The notes under the pieces are model-generated. The model searched no databases, was not told the origin of the DNA, and saw only the letters and a list, made by a program, of their open reading frames with translations. 64,000 nt of DNA from positions 310,001 through 374,000 of the forward strand of contig OZ037921.1 of the NCBI GenBank assembly GCA_964035575.1, read 5' to 3'. A program made the position numbers and the translations under genes. Positions 19,843 through 29,853 of this stretch are shown here, one piece after another. The number at the start of each line of letters is the position of its first letter. The first letter of the stretch is position 1. The stretch comes from Rhynchopus sp. YZ270_cl-10. Its lineage: Eukaryota > Euglenozoa > Diplonemea > Diplonemida > Diplonemidae.

Positions 19843-22569
19843 TTAATTCACCGTTTCCCCATGACTCATTTTTATCTCCGTCATCACCTCATCCAACGCT
19901 GTGCAGAATAGGTCCACATCCGCTGGGGAGAACACAATGGCGGGTTTAATTTTGAGTGCACACTTGTGTGGACCGTCTAATGTGATCAGAATTTTTTTGT
20001 CCTTCATTTTGTACGTCAATTCTGCGGCATGTGGCCAGGGTTCGCGGGTTTTTTGGCATTTCACTAGGTCTACCCCCATGAAGAGACCTTTACCTCTGAT
20101 GTGCGCAAGCTCGGGGTGGCGGGTTTGCATGCGGTGCAATGAGCTTTGGAAGTATCTTCCGGTGGTTTCTGCGTTTTCCATCAATTTCTCCGACTTTATA
20201 ACGCCCAATACGGCGCGACCTATTGCCATAGAAACCGGATTTCCCCCAAATGAGTTGAAATACTCAATCCCACTCCCCGTAAACTTCTCCGCAATGCACT
20301 TCTTCGTGACCACCGCAGCAAGCGGGTGGCCGTTCCCCATAGGTTTCCCTAGGGTAACGATATCAGGACGAACGTCACCTCCTTGCGATTGAAAGCCCCA
20401 CCAATGAGTACCCACCCGCCCGAAACCTACTTGAATTTCATCGGCAATGCAAAGACACCCCTTTGCCTTCGCATGCGCAAAGCTCTGCTCCAACCAGTTC
20501 TCCGGTGGCACCAAATTCCCCCCTACCCCAAGAAGCGACTCCACCCAGAAGGCTGCCACATCCTTCCCTTCTGCGGCCATCTCCTCCAACCGTTCTGCGA
20601 CCTTATCGGAATATTGCTTGGCACAGAGAGCTTCTTCTGTAGTACGTTGTGGCCCTTCTTCCATTGTCTTGATCTGGTAGTCACCTCTGTAGATATCAGG
20701 GGTGGGGACGATGCCAAGGTGTGCCGGTTGTTTTCGTCCACCCTGCGACCGGTATTTGTAAGGGGAAATGTTGATGAGGCTTGTGGTGTTGCCGTGATAG
20801 GCGTTGTCAACAACCAGCATGTTGTGGTGCCCGGTGTATTCGGTGGCCAGGCGGTAGGCTAGCTCATTCGCTTCGCTGCCGGAGTTGACGAAGATGACGG
20901 TGTCCAATCCCAGGTCCTTTGGAAACGTTTTGAGGAGCTCCTCCGTCAGATCCACGATGTTGTCGCCAAGAAACCGTGTGTTTGTGTTGAGGGTCGCCAT
21001 CTGCTCGCAGCCTGCCGCAACGACAGAAGGGTGGCAATGCCCAACGTGGCATACGTTGTTCACACAATCGAGATACGCAGTTCCATCCTCCGCAATCAGC
21101 CGCGTCCCCCGTCCACGAACAATCTTCGGCGGTCCAGACGGCGCACCTTCCCACTGAATGGACAGCGCCTTCGAGCAGTGCTGCGCTCTGAAGGCAATGA
21201 TCTCCTTTACATCGCGCCCCTTTGCCACATTGGGTACATCCACCGATATGCCAGCACAACTCTGTGTCCATGCAGAACGTACCTGCTCCATGGTAAGAAC
21301 CGTGGAGGTCTGCTGAAAGCCGCTTGCAGAGGCAAGGAGAATCTTCAGAACAGCTTCGTCCTGCTCCACACCGCATGCATGGTGGAGTGCCTGATTGGGT
21401 TAAAATGAATGGTCATTGAATGAAAGTTAAGAAGATTGTAATAAACGAAGGCATACCGCTGAGGCAACCTGATCGGGCACAGTAGACATCAAAGCAAGCG
21501 TCTCGCACGCAGGCTGCAAAGACACCTCAAGGTACTCTCGGTTCTCCGGCTGCAGCACCGACTCATAGGAGCTCACTGTGATGGAGGTGCACAGACGTGC
21601 TGCTGTGAGATGCCAGAGGAGGGTCAACTCTGTCGAGCAGAGGGGCTTGACTGCATGGTACGCACACACGAGATGCATTGCGGAGGTGAGCAGCTCCTCT
21701 GCCGTTTCATGAAACATAATGAAGTACGCAAGCGCGATTGCCAATTCACACACTGCAGGGGAAGTCACCACATCACCAAAATCCACCACCCCGGTCACTT
21801 CAAGGTGCCCATTCAGTTCCTCTACCAGAACGTTGTGGTCATTCACATCAGCGTGCAGCACCTGAACCGGAAGCTCTGCGAGCAATGGTTTGCAGAGCTC
21901 CTGGAATCCTTGCAGCCACCGTTCGATGCTCCCTCTCCGCTCCTCCTCCTTCACACAAAACGGCACCAACATCGTAAGATGGTCGGCAGCCTTCAAATCC
22001 CACCTCAAAAACCGCACCGTAGCATCCAACCTCATCCCCTCCAACTGCCTGTCTATCAACCCCACCACCCGCCCGACACTACGCAAGCTGAGTGGATGCC
22101 TCTTCAAAGCCGGGGAACAACTCACAAAGGTGCTTCCCTTAAGGAATCGGATCAGCCGCGTTGTATGGGTGTCTCCGGTCTTGGGGTTGATGCTTTGCGA
22201 ACAGAGGAGGCCGTCATCTGTTGTAAGGGGCTCGGGTATGACGGCGGTCAGGTTCTGTGCAAGGCGCGTACGTTGCATGACGTTAGCCTCCGCAGAGACA
22301 ATAGCAGGCGCCTCGCTGGAGTTGGACGCACGCCAGACAAAAGAGAGTTCCTGAAAGGTGTCCCCCGGCTCCGGGCGTAATGTCACCTTGAAGTTCTGGT
22401 CCACGTAGCTCACAAGGTTGGTGACGGAGAGCCGCGCTACCACCCAAGGTACCATGTCGGAGTGAGGCGCATCACCCAAAACATGTGCACGAACCACACT
22501 ACAGTACTTCTCTGCGAACAGTGTCTTCACCTGGCATGGATCAAAGCTTGGTACGGCGCCTCTGCTCAT
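19843..22569 (-). CDS. Bifunctional hydroxylysine kinase / 5-phosphohydroxylysine phospho-lyase, one intron
   Basis: I read this as one 886-residue gene in two exons (22569-21457 and 21390-19843). Exon 1 encodes an APH-fold kinase with the Brenner motif HADVNDHN near 236 and metal-binding DFGD near 262, like hydroxylysine kinase. Exon 2 encodes a class III PLP aminotransferase-fold enzyme: phosphate loop VNSGSEANE, DEIQVGFGR, and the Schiff-base lysine in LGKPMGNGHP. It resembles the AGXT2L phospho-lyases that act on 5-phosphohydroxylysine or phosphoethanolamine. The 66-bp gap (21391-21456) begins GTATGC, ends TCAG and is phase 0. The second frame has no ATG before its domain unless joined. 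The pair would phosphorylate 5-hydroxylysine, then release ammonia and phosphate to give aminoadipate semialdehyde. If unspliced, it is two genes. Confidence 0.82.
21391..21456 (-). other. Predicted 66-bp spliceosomal intron, phase 0
   Basis: On the minus strand the intron starts GTATGCC, contains TTTTAAC as a possible branch site, and ends CCAATCAG. Joining its flanks gives ...ASA-ALHHACG... without a stop; unspliced, both flanking frames meet stops inside it. Confidence 0.75.
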
Positions 22570-22631
22570 GGTGGAGATTGCGGGGGAGGAGGAGGACCAA
22601 AGAAGAACTCTGTTGTGGAGCGAGGTGTGTG

Positions 22632-22875
22632 GGAAGAGAGATGGGGAAGAGAGATGGGGAGGAGAGATGGGGAAGAGAGATGGGGAAGAGAGATGGGGAG
22701 GAGAGATGGGGAAGAGAGATGGGGAAGAGAGATGGGGAAGAGAGATGGGGAAGAGAGATGGGGAAGAGAGATGGGGAAGAGAGATGGGGAAGAGAGATGG
22801 GGAAGAGAGATGGGGAAGAGAGATGGGGAAGAGAGATGGGGAAGAGAGATGGGGAAGAGAGATGGGGAAGGGAGA
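22632..22875. repeat. 13-bp minisatellite AGAGATGGGGAAG, left array
   Basis: About 19 head-to-tail copies, a few with GGAG for GAAG. On the minus strand it is a pyrimidine repeat (CTTCCCCATCTCT) ending about 60 bases before the start codon of the kinase/phospho-lyase gene. The same unit in the same orientation forms the array at 26561-27040, on the other side of the retroelement. Long frames through it are artefacts of a stop-free unit. Confidence 0.95.
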
Positions 22876-22964
22876 TCTGAGATAGATAGAGAGTACCTAA
22901 AAGACCCGCGAAGGGCGAACAGCAATGATGAAAACGGAGAGGAGGGAAGGGGGATACTTTTATC

Positions 22965-23600
22965 TCGAAATACTCACCCGCCGACTTCCCCAAAATGAGG
23001 TTGTCGTCTATCCACGCAGCAGCACACACACCCGCCATATCCCCGAGAAGCCCCAGCGACGTCTCCTGCGCAATCACCGCCGCCCACGACCACCCCATCG
23101 CCATGCGGGTAAGCTGCATGCGACGCGCACCCTGCCGCACACCAAAAAACTGCCCCACCTCCGCGGACAAAGGGAATTGCCAGAAAAACCCTTTAAAATC
23201 CGCCACGACTGCATGCGTAGCGCCCCCGCGTAGGATGAGTTCCGACAGCTCGTATGGTGTAGGGAGGCTGAACTTTGGCGGGGAGTGCATCGCCGTGTTC
23301 AACGGCCGTGCGTCAACGATGAGACGCATCTTGCCGTTCGTCTTCGCCAGCGGAAACACAGACAGCCCACACACCGACGGGAAAGCTCGCTTCTCCGTGC
23401 GCAAAATCCCACTACCCACGCACGCCGCCAACATGCCGTCCTGGAGCTTGGAGGGCGGGCCCGGCATCGACACCCCAGACCCCGTCAGCTGCGCACGGAA
23501 AGTCGCAATGTCGTCAAGCATTGCGAACAACCTGGCCTTCGCCGGTACCAGTCGGCGGAGCGCCCCCAAATCAATCAGACCCGCCGGGAATGAGTCAAGC
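22965..23600 (-). other. Reverse transcriptase part of the YR retroelement
   Basis: Recognisable RT blocks in order: a basic PLAKTNGKMRLIVDARPLN segment, VVADFKGFFWQFPL (first catalytic Asp), the M-G-W-S-W-A block, and WIDDN in place of the usual YxDD. The style matches DIRS-group RTs. It belongs to the element at 22876-26560 and looks incomplete. Confidence 0.8.
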
Positions 23601-23766
23601 ACCTGCCGCTTCACCCCAGATGGGCCACCCCAGACCCCAGCGACATCATCCAAGAGCACATGCGGAGGCGCCGCAGACGTCTCAACATCCGCCTCCACCA
23701 CGTCATCCCCCTCGTCACGCACATACTCCCCCAACGGGTACCCGTCCAACCCCCGGAACAACCAAC

Positions 23767-24762
23767 CTACAGCGGCCGCTCCTGCAGGACGTCCAGCGTC
23801 GAGCGTGCCTTCCTGCGAGCCTCGGGCGCCGTACGCATGAGGTAACGCACCGTCGTTCTGGATGACGCGTGGCGCAGCGCGTCCCTCAGTCCGTCCACGC
23901 TCATCCCCCAGGATTGCAGGGCCTGCGCTGACCCCCTGCGAAGCGAGTGCGCCCAGGACCCTGCCGGCAGAGCCCCCACCACCCGACGCATGAGGCGCTG
24001 GTACTGCGTCTCGGTCGCTGCAAACAACGGCGCGTCCTGTCCTTCCGCCAAGCGACGCGCGCGTGCCCATTCCACCACGTATTGGGTAAGCGTCCCGGGT
24101 GGCAAATACACCACGGGTGTCCAGCTCTTCTGCTGCTTCTCCTTCAGGGCGACTTCCAGCCCCGTCGCGCCCTCGTCTGTCACCTCCACCAGGTCGCGCA
24201 CCAGCAGGTATCGTGCGTCCGCCATACGCGCCCGTGCCATCCACACCAAGGCCACAAACGCCCGTTCGCGCTCGGCCCCCTCGCGACCGAAAGCCTCGAC
24301 CACGTCCATCACCGCGTCCACGTCTACCGGCGGCGCCTGACTCGGCCTCAGCAACGTCCCGAAACGCGTCAGCGCGCGCTTCACCGCCAGCACCCGGCGC
24401 GTGCGGTATCCCGTCTCCCCCTCGGCCGCCAGTGCCTTCAGCAGCCGCCCGCAGTAGTCGGCCACGGAGAGGGACGACGCTCCGCGCAGGCGACCCCAGA
24501 CGAACCGAATCAACGTCTGGTCGGGAGGCGTGGTCTCGGTCTCCCCTTCGGCGAACTGCCGGAACGCTCGGAGCAGCCAGTCGCGGGTGCCTGCTGCTCG
24601 GGGCCCCACGTCGAAAGTGTGCGCTTGGTCCCACGGGACAAGATGGGCCAAAGCGCGCGCGGCCTGCTTGCCGTCGCGGAGGCGGAACACGCAGTCGTCC
24701 ACCTCCTTCCTCCTCGCCACCCCGAGACCCTTCTTCGGCTTGCGCAAAGCCTGAAGCAGCAT
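23767..24762 (-). CDS. Tyrosine recombinase of the YR retroelement
   Basis: A 331-residue reading from the ATG at 24762 (MLLQALRKPKKG). The C-terminal catalytic half shows the tyrosine-recombinase set: an Arg in MARARMADARYL, a Lys in LKEKQQK, the box HSLRRG (H-x2-R), then RHASSRTTVRYL with the second His and the nucleophilic Tyr. The N-terminal half is helical, like a core-binding domain. It would integrate the circular cDNA by recombination, without target duplication. The frame is open further upstream, overlapping the end of gag in another register; that part is very Arg/Pro-rich and probably not translated. Confidence 0.85.
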   Translation of the reverse strand: MLLQALRKPKKGLGVARRKEVDDCVFRLRDGKQAARALAHLVPWDQAHTFDVGPRAAGTRDWLLRAFRQFAEGETETTPPDQTLIRFVWGRLRGASSLSVADYCGRLLKALAAEGETGYRTRRVLAVKRALTRFGTLLRPSQAPPVDVDAVMDVVEAFGREGAERERAFVALVWMARARMADARYLLVRDLVEVTDEGATGLEVALKEKQQKSWTPVVYLPPGTLTQYVVEWARARRLAEGQDAPLFAATETQYQRLMRRVVGALPAGSWAHSLRRGSAQALQSWGMSVDGLRDALRHASSRTTVRYLMRTAPEARRKARSTLDVLQERPL

Positions 24763-24898
24763 TTCGGAAGAAAACTCGGCGGATGTGTGTTTTGGCGGGG
24801 AGGGCCGTGGGGGGGGGGAAGAAAAAACAAGAGGGGGGGGAGGGGGGGGGGGAGGGTGGTGGGAGGGAGAGCGTAACGCGCGCTGCCGCCTGCTCTCG

Positions 24899-26152
24899 TC
24901 ACTTGCGTTGACCACCGCGCCAATGCCCTCCCCCGCCTCGGCCTCTGCCACCACCGTTTCCCGGCGCGTACGGCTGCGCGGCCTGGCCCCCCCCGTTGCC
25001 ACCCCCGTACGCCTGCCCGGCCCGGCCACCCCCGTGCCCGGACTTCGCACCACGCCCTGCTGCGTGCGCCGCCGCCACCGCCGCCTGCCGGTCCTTCGGC
25101 ACGACATCCGCCGTCCAGACCTTGTCGCGGAAGGCGACCGCACCCGACCTCCCACAACTCGCCCTCAACTGCCAGAAGGAGATACTGTCATCGAGCTTTC
25201 TCAGCACCGCCTCCAAGGGAGCTTGCTGCAGCAACAGACCCACCACATCAACGGCGAAGCGGGCCCCGTCCTGCGCGTCGCCGGCCTCGGTAGGCAGGCG
25301 CCTCTTCAGGGCCTGCACCAGAGCGTCGGCGCAGTGGTCGGCGTCGGCGCAAAAATCCACCCAGTGTCTCGGGTTGCGTGCCACCACGTCCACGTCCGTC
25401 CCCATAACCGGCTGTTCCACCTGCATAGGCGCCGCTGCCCCGGTGCCGATCGCCGCCCGTAACTGCGCCAGGAAGTCCGATGCTGCAGCTGCCGGAGGAG
25501 GCGCACCACCGTCCCTGACCGCGTTGAGCTGCTGGCACAGGAGCTCGTGCCGCGCGTCCCCCTCCCGCTTCGCTGCCGCCAACTCCATCATCGCAGCCTC
25601 CAGCTGCGCGATCCGCGCGTTGTCCGCCGCCGGCTGCGTCTGCTGCGGCTGCTGCGGCTGCTGCTCGCGCGGGATGGACGCCTCCGGGCTGTCCTCACGT
25701 TGAGGCAAAACCGGCGTCTCGGCGGTGGTGGCGGGGGGGCGGGATCCGCTGAGGCGGGACCGGGTCTCGGGGTCCCCCAGCACCGTGGACAGCACCGTGA
25801 GGGTGCCGACCAGGCGCGTGAGGGACATGCGCTGGCCCTCTGAGAACATCGCGCTGTTCGCCTCCGTCACCTCCGCCTTGAGGAGGACGAGGATGGCGGA
25901 CACAATCGCCAACCGCGTCACCTGCCCTGGCCCCTGGACGCCGGTGTGGCGGGCGACTTCCTTATCCAGGGCCCGCATCGTCCGCGCCAGATCCGCGAAC
26001 TGGATCTTGCGTCCCACCAGCGCAGGGGAGCCCTCTTCCACGCCCAGCGCACGCAGGGCCGCATCCGGAGGCGACCAGTCGTGCTGGCTCGTCGTCTGCG
26101 CCTCGAACGCCGCCAACAGCGCAGCACAATCGGTGATGTGTGCTGTGGCCAT
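24899..26152 (-). CDS. Gag-like protein of the YR retroelement
   Basis: The 418-residue reading starts at the ATG at 26152 (MATAHITDCA). It has an alpha-helical N-terminal region, a Gln/Pro linker, a coiled-coil segment (ARIAQLEAAMMELAAAKREG), a second helical domain, and a Gly/Arg-rich tail with no zinc knuckle. An RNA-binding RGG-like tail instead of a CCHC knuckle occurs in several DIRS-type Gag proteins. Assignment rests on position, composition and layout rather than on a conserved motif. Confidence 0.65.
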   Translation of the reverse strand: MATAHITDCAALLAAFEAQTTSQHDWSPPDAALRALGVEEGSPALVGRKIQFADLARTMRALDKEVARHTGVQGPGQVTRLAIVSAILVLLKAEVTEANSAMFSEGQRMSLTRLVGTLTVLSTVLGDPETRSRLSGSRPPATTAETPVLPQREDSPEASIPREQQPQQPQQTQPAADNARIAQLEAAMMELAAAKREGDARHELLCQQLNAVRDGGAPPPAAAASDFLAQLRAAIGTGAAAPMQVEQPVMGTDVDVVARNPRHWVDFCADADHCADALVQALKRRLPTEAGDAQDGARFAVDVVGLLLQQAPLEAVLRKLDDSISFWQLRASCGRSGAVAFRDKVWTADVVPKDRQAAVAAAHAAGRGAKSGHGGGRAGQAYGGGNGGGQAAQPYAPGNGGGRGRGGGGHWRGGQRK

Positions 26153-26560
26153 AGCGTCGAGGGGTGCACTGGGTGGAGAAGGCGGAGTCGAAGGTGGTGT
26201 ATATGTCCCAGCAGGCTGCACACTACCGAGACGTCTAGGTGGCTTGGTAGGGGACGAGAAGATGGATGCGAAGCGAAGAATCGTGTGTGGGGGAACAAAA
26301 AGATGAGGGGGGCGAATGTGGAAGCCGAAACAACCCAAAACAAATTCCAACAAAAAATCTGATGAAGATGGTGTGGTGATTTGGTGAGGGTAGAGACTGA
26401 AACATAAACGGACCCCGGCCAACCAGGACAAAGCCTGAGGAAAATCAAATAAATATTCTGCCAAATAGCAGTGTGCGTGCCATGTCAAATCAAAAGGACG
26501 GTAGTCTCTATCAAAGATCTCCCAACACGCAGCGAAGCTGCTCCGCTAAAGCGTGTTTCA
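26153..26560. other. Leader of the YR retroelement
   Basis: This stretch between gag and the right minisatellite is AT-richer. At 26524-26558 it ends in a hairpin, AACACGC/GCGTGTT with an inner AGCG/CGCT stem, directly abutting the array. It may be an end structure of the element. A similar AACACGC/GCGTGT hairpin lies at 32543-32572. Confidence 0.4.
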
Positions 26561-27040
26561 GAGAGATGGGGAAGAGAGATGGGGAGGAGAGATGGGGAAG
26601 AGAGATGGGGAAGAGAGATGGGGAAGAGAGATGGGGAAGAGAGATGGGGAAGAGAGATGGGGAAGAGAGATGGGGAAGAGAGATGGGGAAGAGAGATGGG
26701 GAAGAGAGATGGGGAAGAGAGATGGGGAAGAGAGATGGGGAAGAGAGATGGGGAAGAGAGATGGGGAAGAGAGATGGGGAGGAGAGATGGGGAAGAGAGA
26801 TGGGGAAGAGAGATGGGGAAGAGAGATGGGGAAGAGAGATGGGGAAGAGAGATGGGGAAGAGAGATGGGGAAGAGAGATGGGGAAGAGAGATGGGGAAGA
26901 GAGATGGGGAAGAGAGATGGGGAGGAGAGATGGGGAAGAGAGATGGGGAAGAGAGATGGGGAAGAGAGATGGGGAAGAGAGATGGGGAAGAGAGATGGGG
27001 AAGAGAGATGGGGAAGAGAGATGGGGAAGAGAGATGGGGA
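26561..27040. repeat. 13-bp minisatellite AGAGATGGGGAAG, right array
   Basis: About 37 copies of the same unit and orientation as the left array at 22632-22875, with scattered GGAG variants. It merges into a GGAGGA-rich stretch to 27068, which begins a copy of the 5' flank of the surface-protein gene at 29017-29853. Confidence 0.95.
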
Positions 27041-27130
27041 GGAGGAGGGGGAGGAGGAGGAGGAGGAGAGGAGATTGGAGTCAGTGAAACGCGGGAAATG
27101 ATCTTTTAAATAAAATGCTTTTGAAAGAAA
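27041..27130 (-). repeat. Orphan copy of the surface-protein gene 5' flank
   Basis: TTGGAGTCAG(C/T)GAAACGCGG and AAATAAAATGCTTTTGAAAG are shared with 29938-30000, upstream of the surface-protein gene. Here no surface-protein frame follows; the minisatellite and retroelement follow instead. It is probably left from an extra copy of the tandem unit. Confidence 0.65.
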
Positions 27131-27132
27131 CA

Positions 27133-27575
27133 ACAAGTAATTGCTATCGGAAAAAAAAAACGGGGTGTGCTGTGGAACTCCATCCTGTAGAAATAATCTA
27201 CAACACACCCAGCATTCTGCTCTTCTGCAGGTATGCTAACGCTCTTCGTACGCTGCCAGACCCACTGGGACGCCAGCATCTGAAACGTTCAAGAAGGGGG
27301 GCTGTCCTCTTCGTCCAGCACCATCTGCTCGATAGCGTTGTTGGACGCCCGCTCGGCAGGCTCGGCGTGGTCCAGCTCGTTTTTGTCCACAGGCTCCCCA
27401 CATTGTCGTCGTCGTTGGAGCAGTGCGGAAGGAACACAGAATGCACAGACTACAACACATCGATCACACCAGGCACATCAGCACCTCCAGCAAATCGCCA
27501 GGATGCTACGGTGGTTTCGAAAATCACGCAGAATTTTCCACAGCACACCCCGCTTTTTTCTTAGCAATTACTTGT
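27133..27575. mobile_element. TIR repeat family R1, copy 2
   Basis: Same terminal inverted repeats as copy 1 (ACAAGTAATTGCTATCGG ... AGCAATTACTTGT), about 443 bp and roughly 90 percent or more alike by eye. It sits between the orphan 5' flank and a two-unit 261-bp block. Confidence 0.75.
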
Positions 27576-27589
27576 CCTTGTTGTTATTG

Positions 27590-28208
27590 TTGTTTTCAAC
27601 CACCTTCCTTCAACCCTTGTAGGATCAGTTGTTATTTTTTTCGCGAAAACATGAAATTACACATTTCAAGAGAACAAATTAAAAAGGGTCCTTATTTGCA
27701 TTTTTGGGCTCCGCCCGTGCAGTGGTGGGGTCAATCTCGAAAATTGGACAATTTTTTGACCACTTAAATTTTGAGAAATATGAGCCCGGTTGCTTATACG
27801 TGGGGCCCATTTTCGGCTAAAATTTTCCTCAAAATCTGGTTTTGTAAAATTGACCCTTTACTCCCCCCCCACATCGATTTCAATACTATACCTTACTTCA
27901 CCTACGGTTGCCCTTACAGGGGGGTGAAGGAAGGTAAGTTGAAAAAGGGTCCTTATTTGCATTTTTGGGCTCCGCCCGTGCAGTGGTGGGGTCAATCTCG
28001 AAAATTGGACAATTTTTTGACCACTTAAATTTTGAGAAATATGAGCCCGGTTGCTTATACGTGGGGCCCATTTTCGGCTAAAATTTTCCTCAAAATCTGG
28101 TTTTGTAAAATTGACCCGTTACTCCCCCCCCACATCGATTTCAATACTATACCTTACTTCACCTACGGTTGCCCTTACAGGGGGGTGAAGGAAGGTAAGT
28201 TGAAAAAA
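27590..28208. repeat. R1-associated block with two tandem 261-bp units
   Basis: Same structure as 4366-4978. The two local units are more alike to each other (GGCTCCGCCCGTGCAG) than to those at 4.5 kb (GGATTCACCCGTGCAG), so either the duplication arose twice or the units are homogenised locally. Confidence 0.75.
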
Positions 28209-29016
28209 AAGAAGGTTGAAAGAAATGTGTCAATCATTAGGTGACTGACTGTTCACTATGCATATGGCAGGGAACGTGGTCCCTGAGATAACAACAAAAA
28301 AGAGAAGTTGGTGAAAGGGTCTCACCAGGCTGACACAGACACTGCAAAACAAATCAGAATTGGTTCGCTGTCTCTTTCCGTGAAGCATACGGATGGGAGA
28401 AGTTGGGCTTGACCTCCGTTGCTTCACGACAGCACCTTCAGTCGTCGTACGCTGATCCACTCGGGAAAGCCAGAACAAATGTCTCGGCTTTCCACACTCG
28501 TGACACGAATAAAAAATGCGACAATTATCACGTGACTGACTGTACACTTCGCATGTAACAGGGAACGTGGTCCCTGAGAAAAAAACAAATAAGAGAAATG
28601 GAAAGTGCAAGGGTCTCACCGGGCACTGGCGGACACAGACACTGCAAAACAAATTAGAAAGCCTGAAAGATGGAATGCGCCCATTATGCACATCGTATCT
28701 CAAACTACCTTGCAAAACCCACACGGCTTCATGATGTTCCATACACTGTTGCATATGGTCTTATCATTCGGACCGGGGACAGTTTAAAGTCCTATCCACG
28801 ACTGGGTGGCCAGTTGACAGAAACGCAAAAAACGAAAAACAAAACTTACTAAGCGTATCCTCCCTCGCTTCGTACAACTATGTCGTACTTCCTTTTCAAG
28901 AAAGGGAACCTTGTATGAGGAATGCTCGAGAAGAACAGAAAATAATAAATGCGCACAACATGACAATAATCCTCTCGTGTGATTTTTGTCACATTTGAGA
29001 ATAAACACATCACATT
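28209..29016. repeat. 3' part of tandem duplication unit A
   Basis: The segment downstream of the first surface-protein gene, from about 28370, is repeated with small changes downstream of the second gene (30110-30705). It contains AGGGTCTCACC...ACACAGACACTG class B remnants near 28315 and 28612. No gene is seen. Confidence 0.6.
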
Positions 29017-29853
29017 TTACACTGTTGGCTCACTCTCCTTGTTGTTCTCCTGAGTGGGGGTCTTCTTGCTGCCGACCAGGAGCACAACCACGGCGATGAT
29101 CAGGACTGCACCCAGCACGCTGCCGACCACAATACCGGCAATCGCACCGTCGGAGAGGTCGTCGTCGTCAGAGTCGGACGGCGACTTCACACACTTGGAG
29201 GCTTGCTCTGTGCGGTTCAGGGTCAGGGTGTATTCGGGCTCGCATGCAACTGGAACACAGGTTCCCAACACCTCAATGGTCTTTTTCACAGGCGGCACCG
29301 ACCGACAGGTGTTGGTCTTGAATACATTACTGCGCGCGCGGCCCAGTATGACGGAGAGCGCGGTCAGACTTCCGCCCATATCAGTTCCCGCAATGCCAAT
29401 GTCCACGGCGCCTGCGAGCTGCTCTGCAATGAAGGTGACTTGATCGATCTGCACCATTCCACTCACAACAGCATTCGTCGATCCACATGAGAATGAGATG
29501 TTAAACTCCCCATCTTGAACGCGCACATCCCAGGTACGGGAAACGAAATGAGCTGCATGGTTGATGGAAGAGGAAAGGTCATCCGAAGCAAAGAAGGCAT
29601 CGCAGGGGAAGTCAAAGGACAACACAAAGTGCACGCGCTCATATCCCTGCGGGTTCCTGTCGTATATGTGGCAATAGTCAGACCTGTCGAGCCGATCTGA
29701 GCATTCGCAGGCTCCAGCAATGCACGTGGCTGACACGTCCCTAAATAGTACGCAATCGACGTCCTGAGTGCAAGTTGACACAGTGTAGTTCCCGTTGTTG
29801 GCCACAACAGTCTGCACAATGGCAGCGAACAGTGCAACACGTGCAATCGACAT
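29017..29853 (-). CDS. Type I membrane surface protein, paralogue A
   Basis: A 278-residue protein with a signal peptide (MSIARVALFAAIVQTVV), a Cys-containing ectodomain of about 210 residues with several N-x-S/T sites (NYT, NIS, NRT), an acidic Ser/Asp stalk (SPSDSDDDD), one membrane helix at about 235-261 and a 17-residue tail. The tail ends Glu-Ser-Glu-Pro-Thr-Val. I do not recognise the ectodomain; an early CECS segment resembles an EGF-like Cys cluster. It is duplicated at 30706-31578. The membrane span, tail and 3' flank are the most conserved parts; the ectodomain has diverged most. A long CT-rich tract lies directly before the ATG. Confidence 0.8.
   Translation of the reverse strand: MSIARVALFAAIVQTVVANNGNYTVSTCTQDVDCVLFRDVSATCIAGACECSDRLDRSDYCHIYDRNPQGYERVHFVLSFDFPCDAFFASDDLSSSINHAAHFVSRTWDVRVQDGEFNISFSCGSTNAVVSGMVQIDQVTFIAEQLAGAVDIGIAGTDMGGSLTALSVILGRARSNVFKTNTCRSVPPVKKTIEVLGTCVPVACEPEYTLTLNRTEQASKCVKSPSDSDDDDLSDGAIAGIVVGSVLGAVLIIAVVVLLVGSKKTPTQENNKESEPTV

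Larger units (their letters stand above)
22876..26560 (-). mobile_element. Tyrosine-recombinase retroelement (DIRS/VIPER-like), gag-YR-RT order
   Basis: On the minus strand, three parts follow one another: a gag-like protein, a tyrosine recombinase and a reverse transcriptase. Having the recombinase before the RT recalls VIPER elements of trypanosomatids; most DIRS and Ngaro elements have it after. The part is clearly GC-richer than the flanks. It lies exactly between two arrays of the same 13-bp minisatellite. The gag and recombinase frames are open throughout, suggesting a fairly young copy, but the RT part looks incomplete and no RNase H is seen, so I treat it as a broken copy with at least one break. 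No LTRs are visible. Confidence 0.8.

Noticed and set aside
22568-22998. Repeat proteins read through the 13-bp minisatellite (also 26471-27109)
   Set aside because: The unit lacks stops in all frames on both strands, so these frames are artefacts.
22541-24634. Single 697-residue protein spanning the RT, minisatellite and part of the recombinase region
   Set aside because: Only the middle third has RT motifs; the start is antiphase to the recombinase gene and the end is translated minisatellite.
27771-28244. Small protein MRNMSPV... repeated in several places
   Set aside because: It is a chance frame inside the 261-bp repeat unit; it changes and ends with the repeat edges and shows no codon bias.
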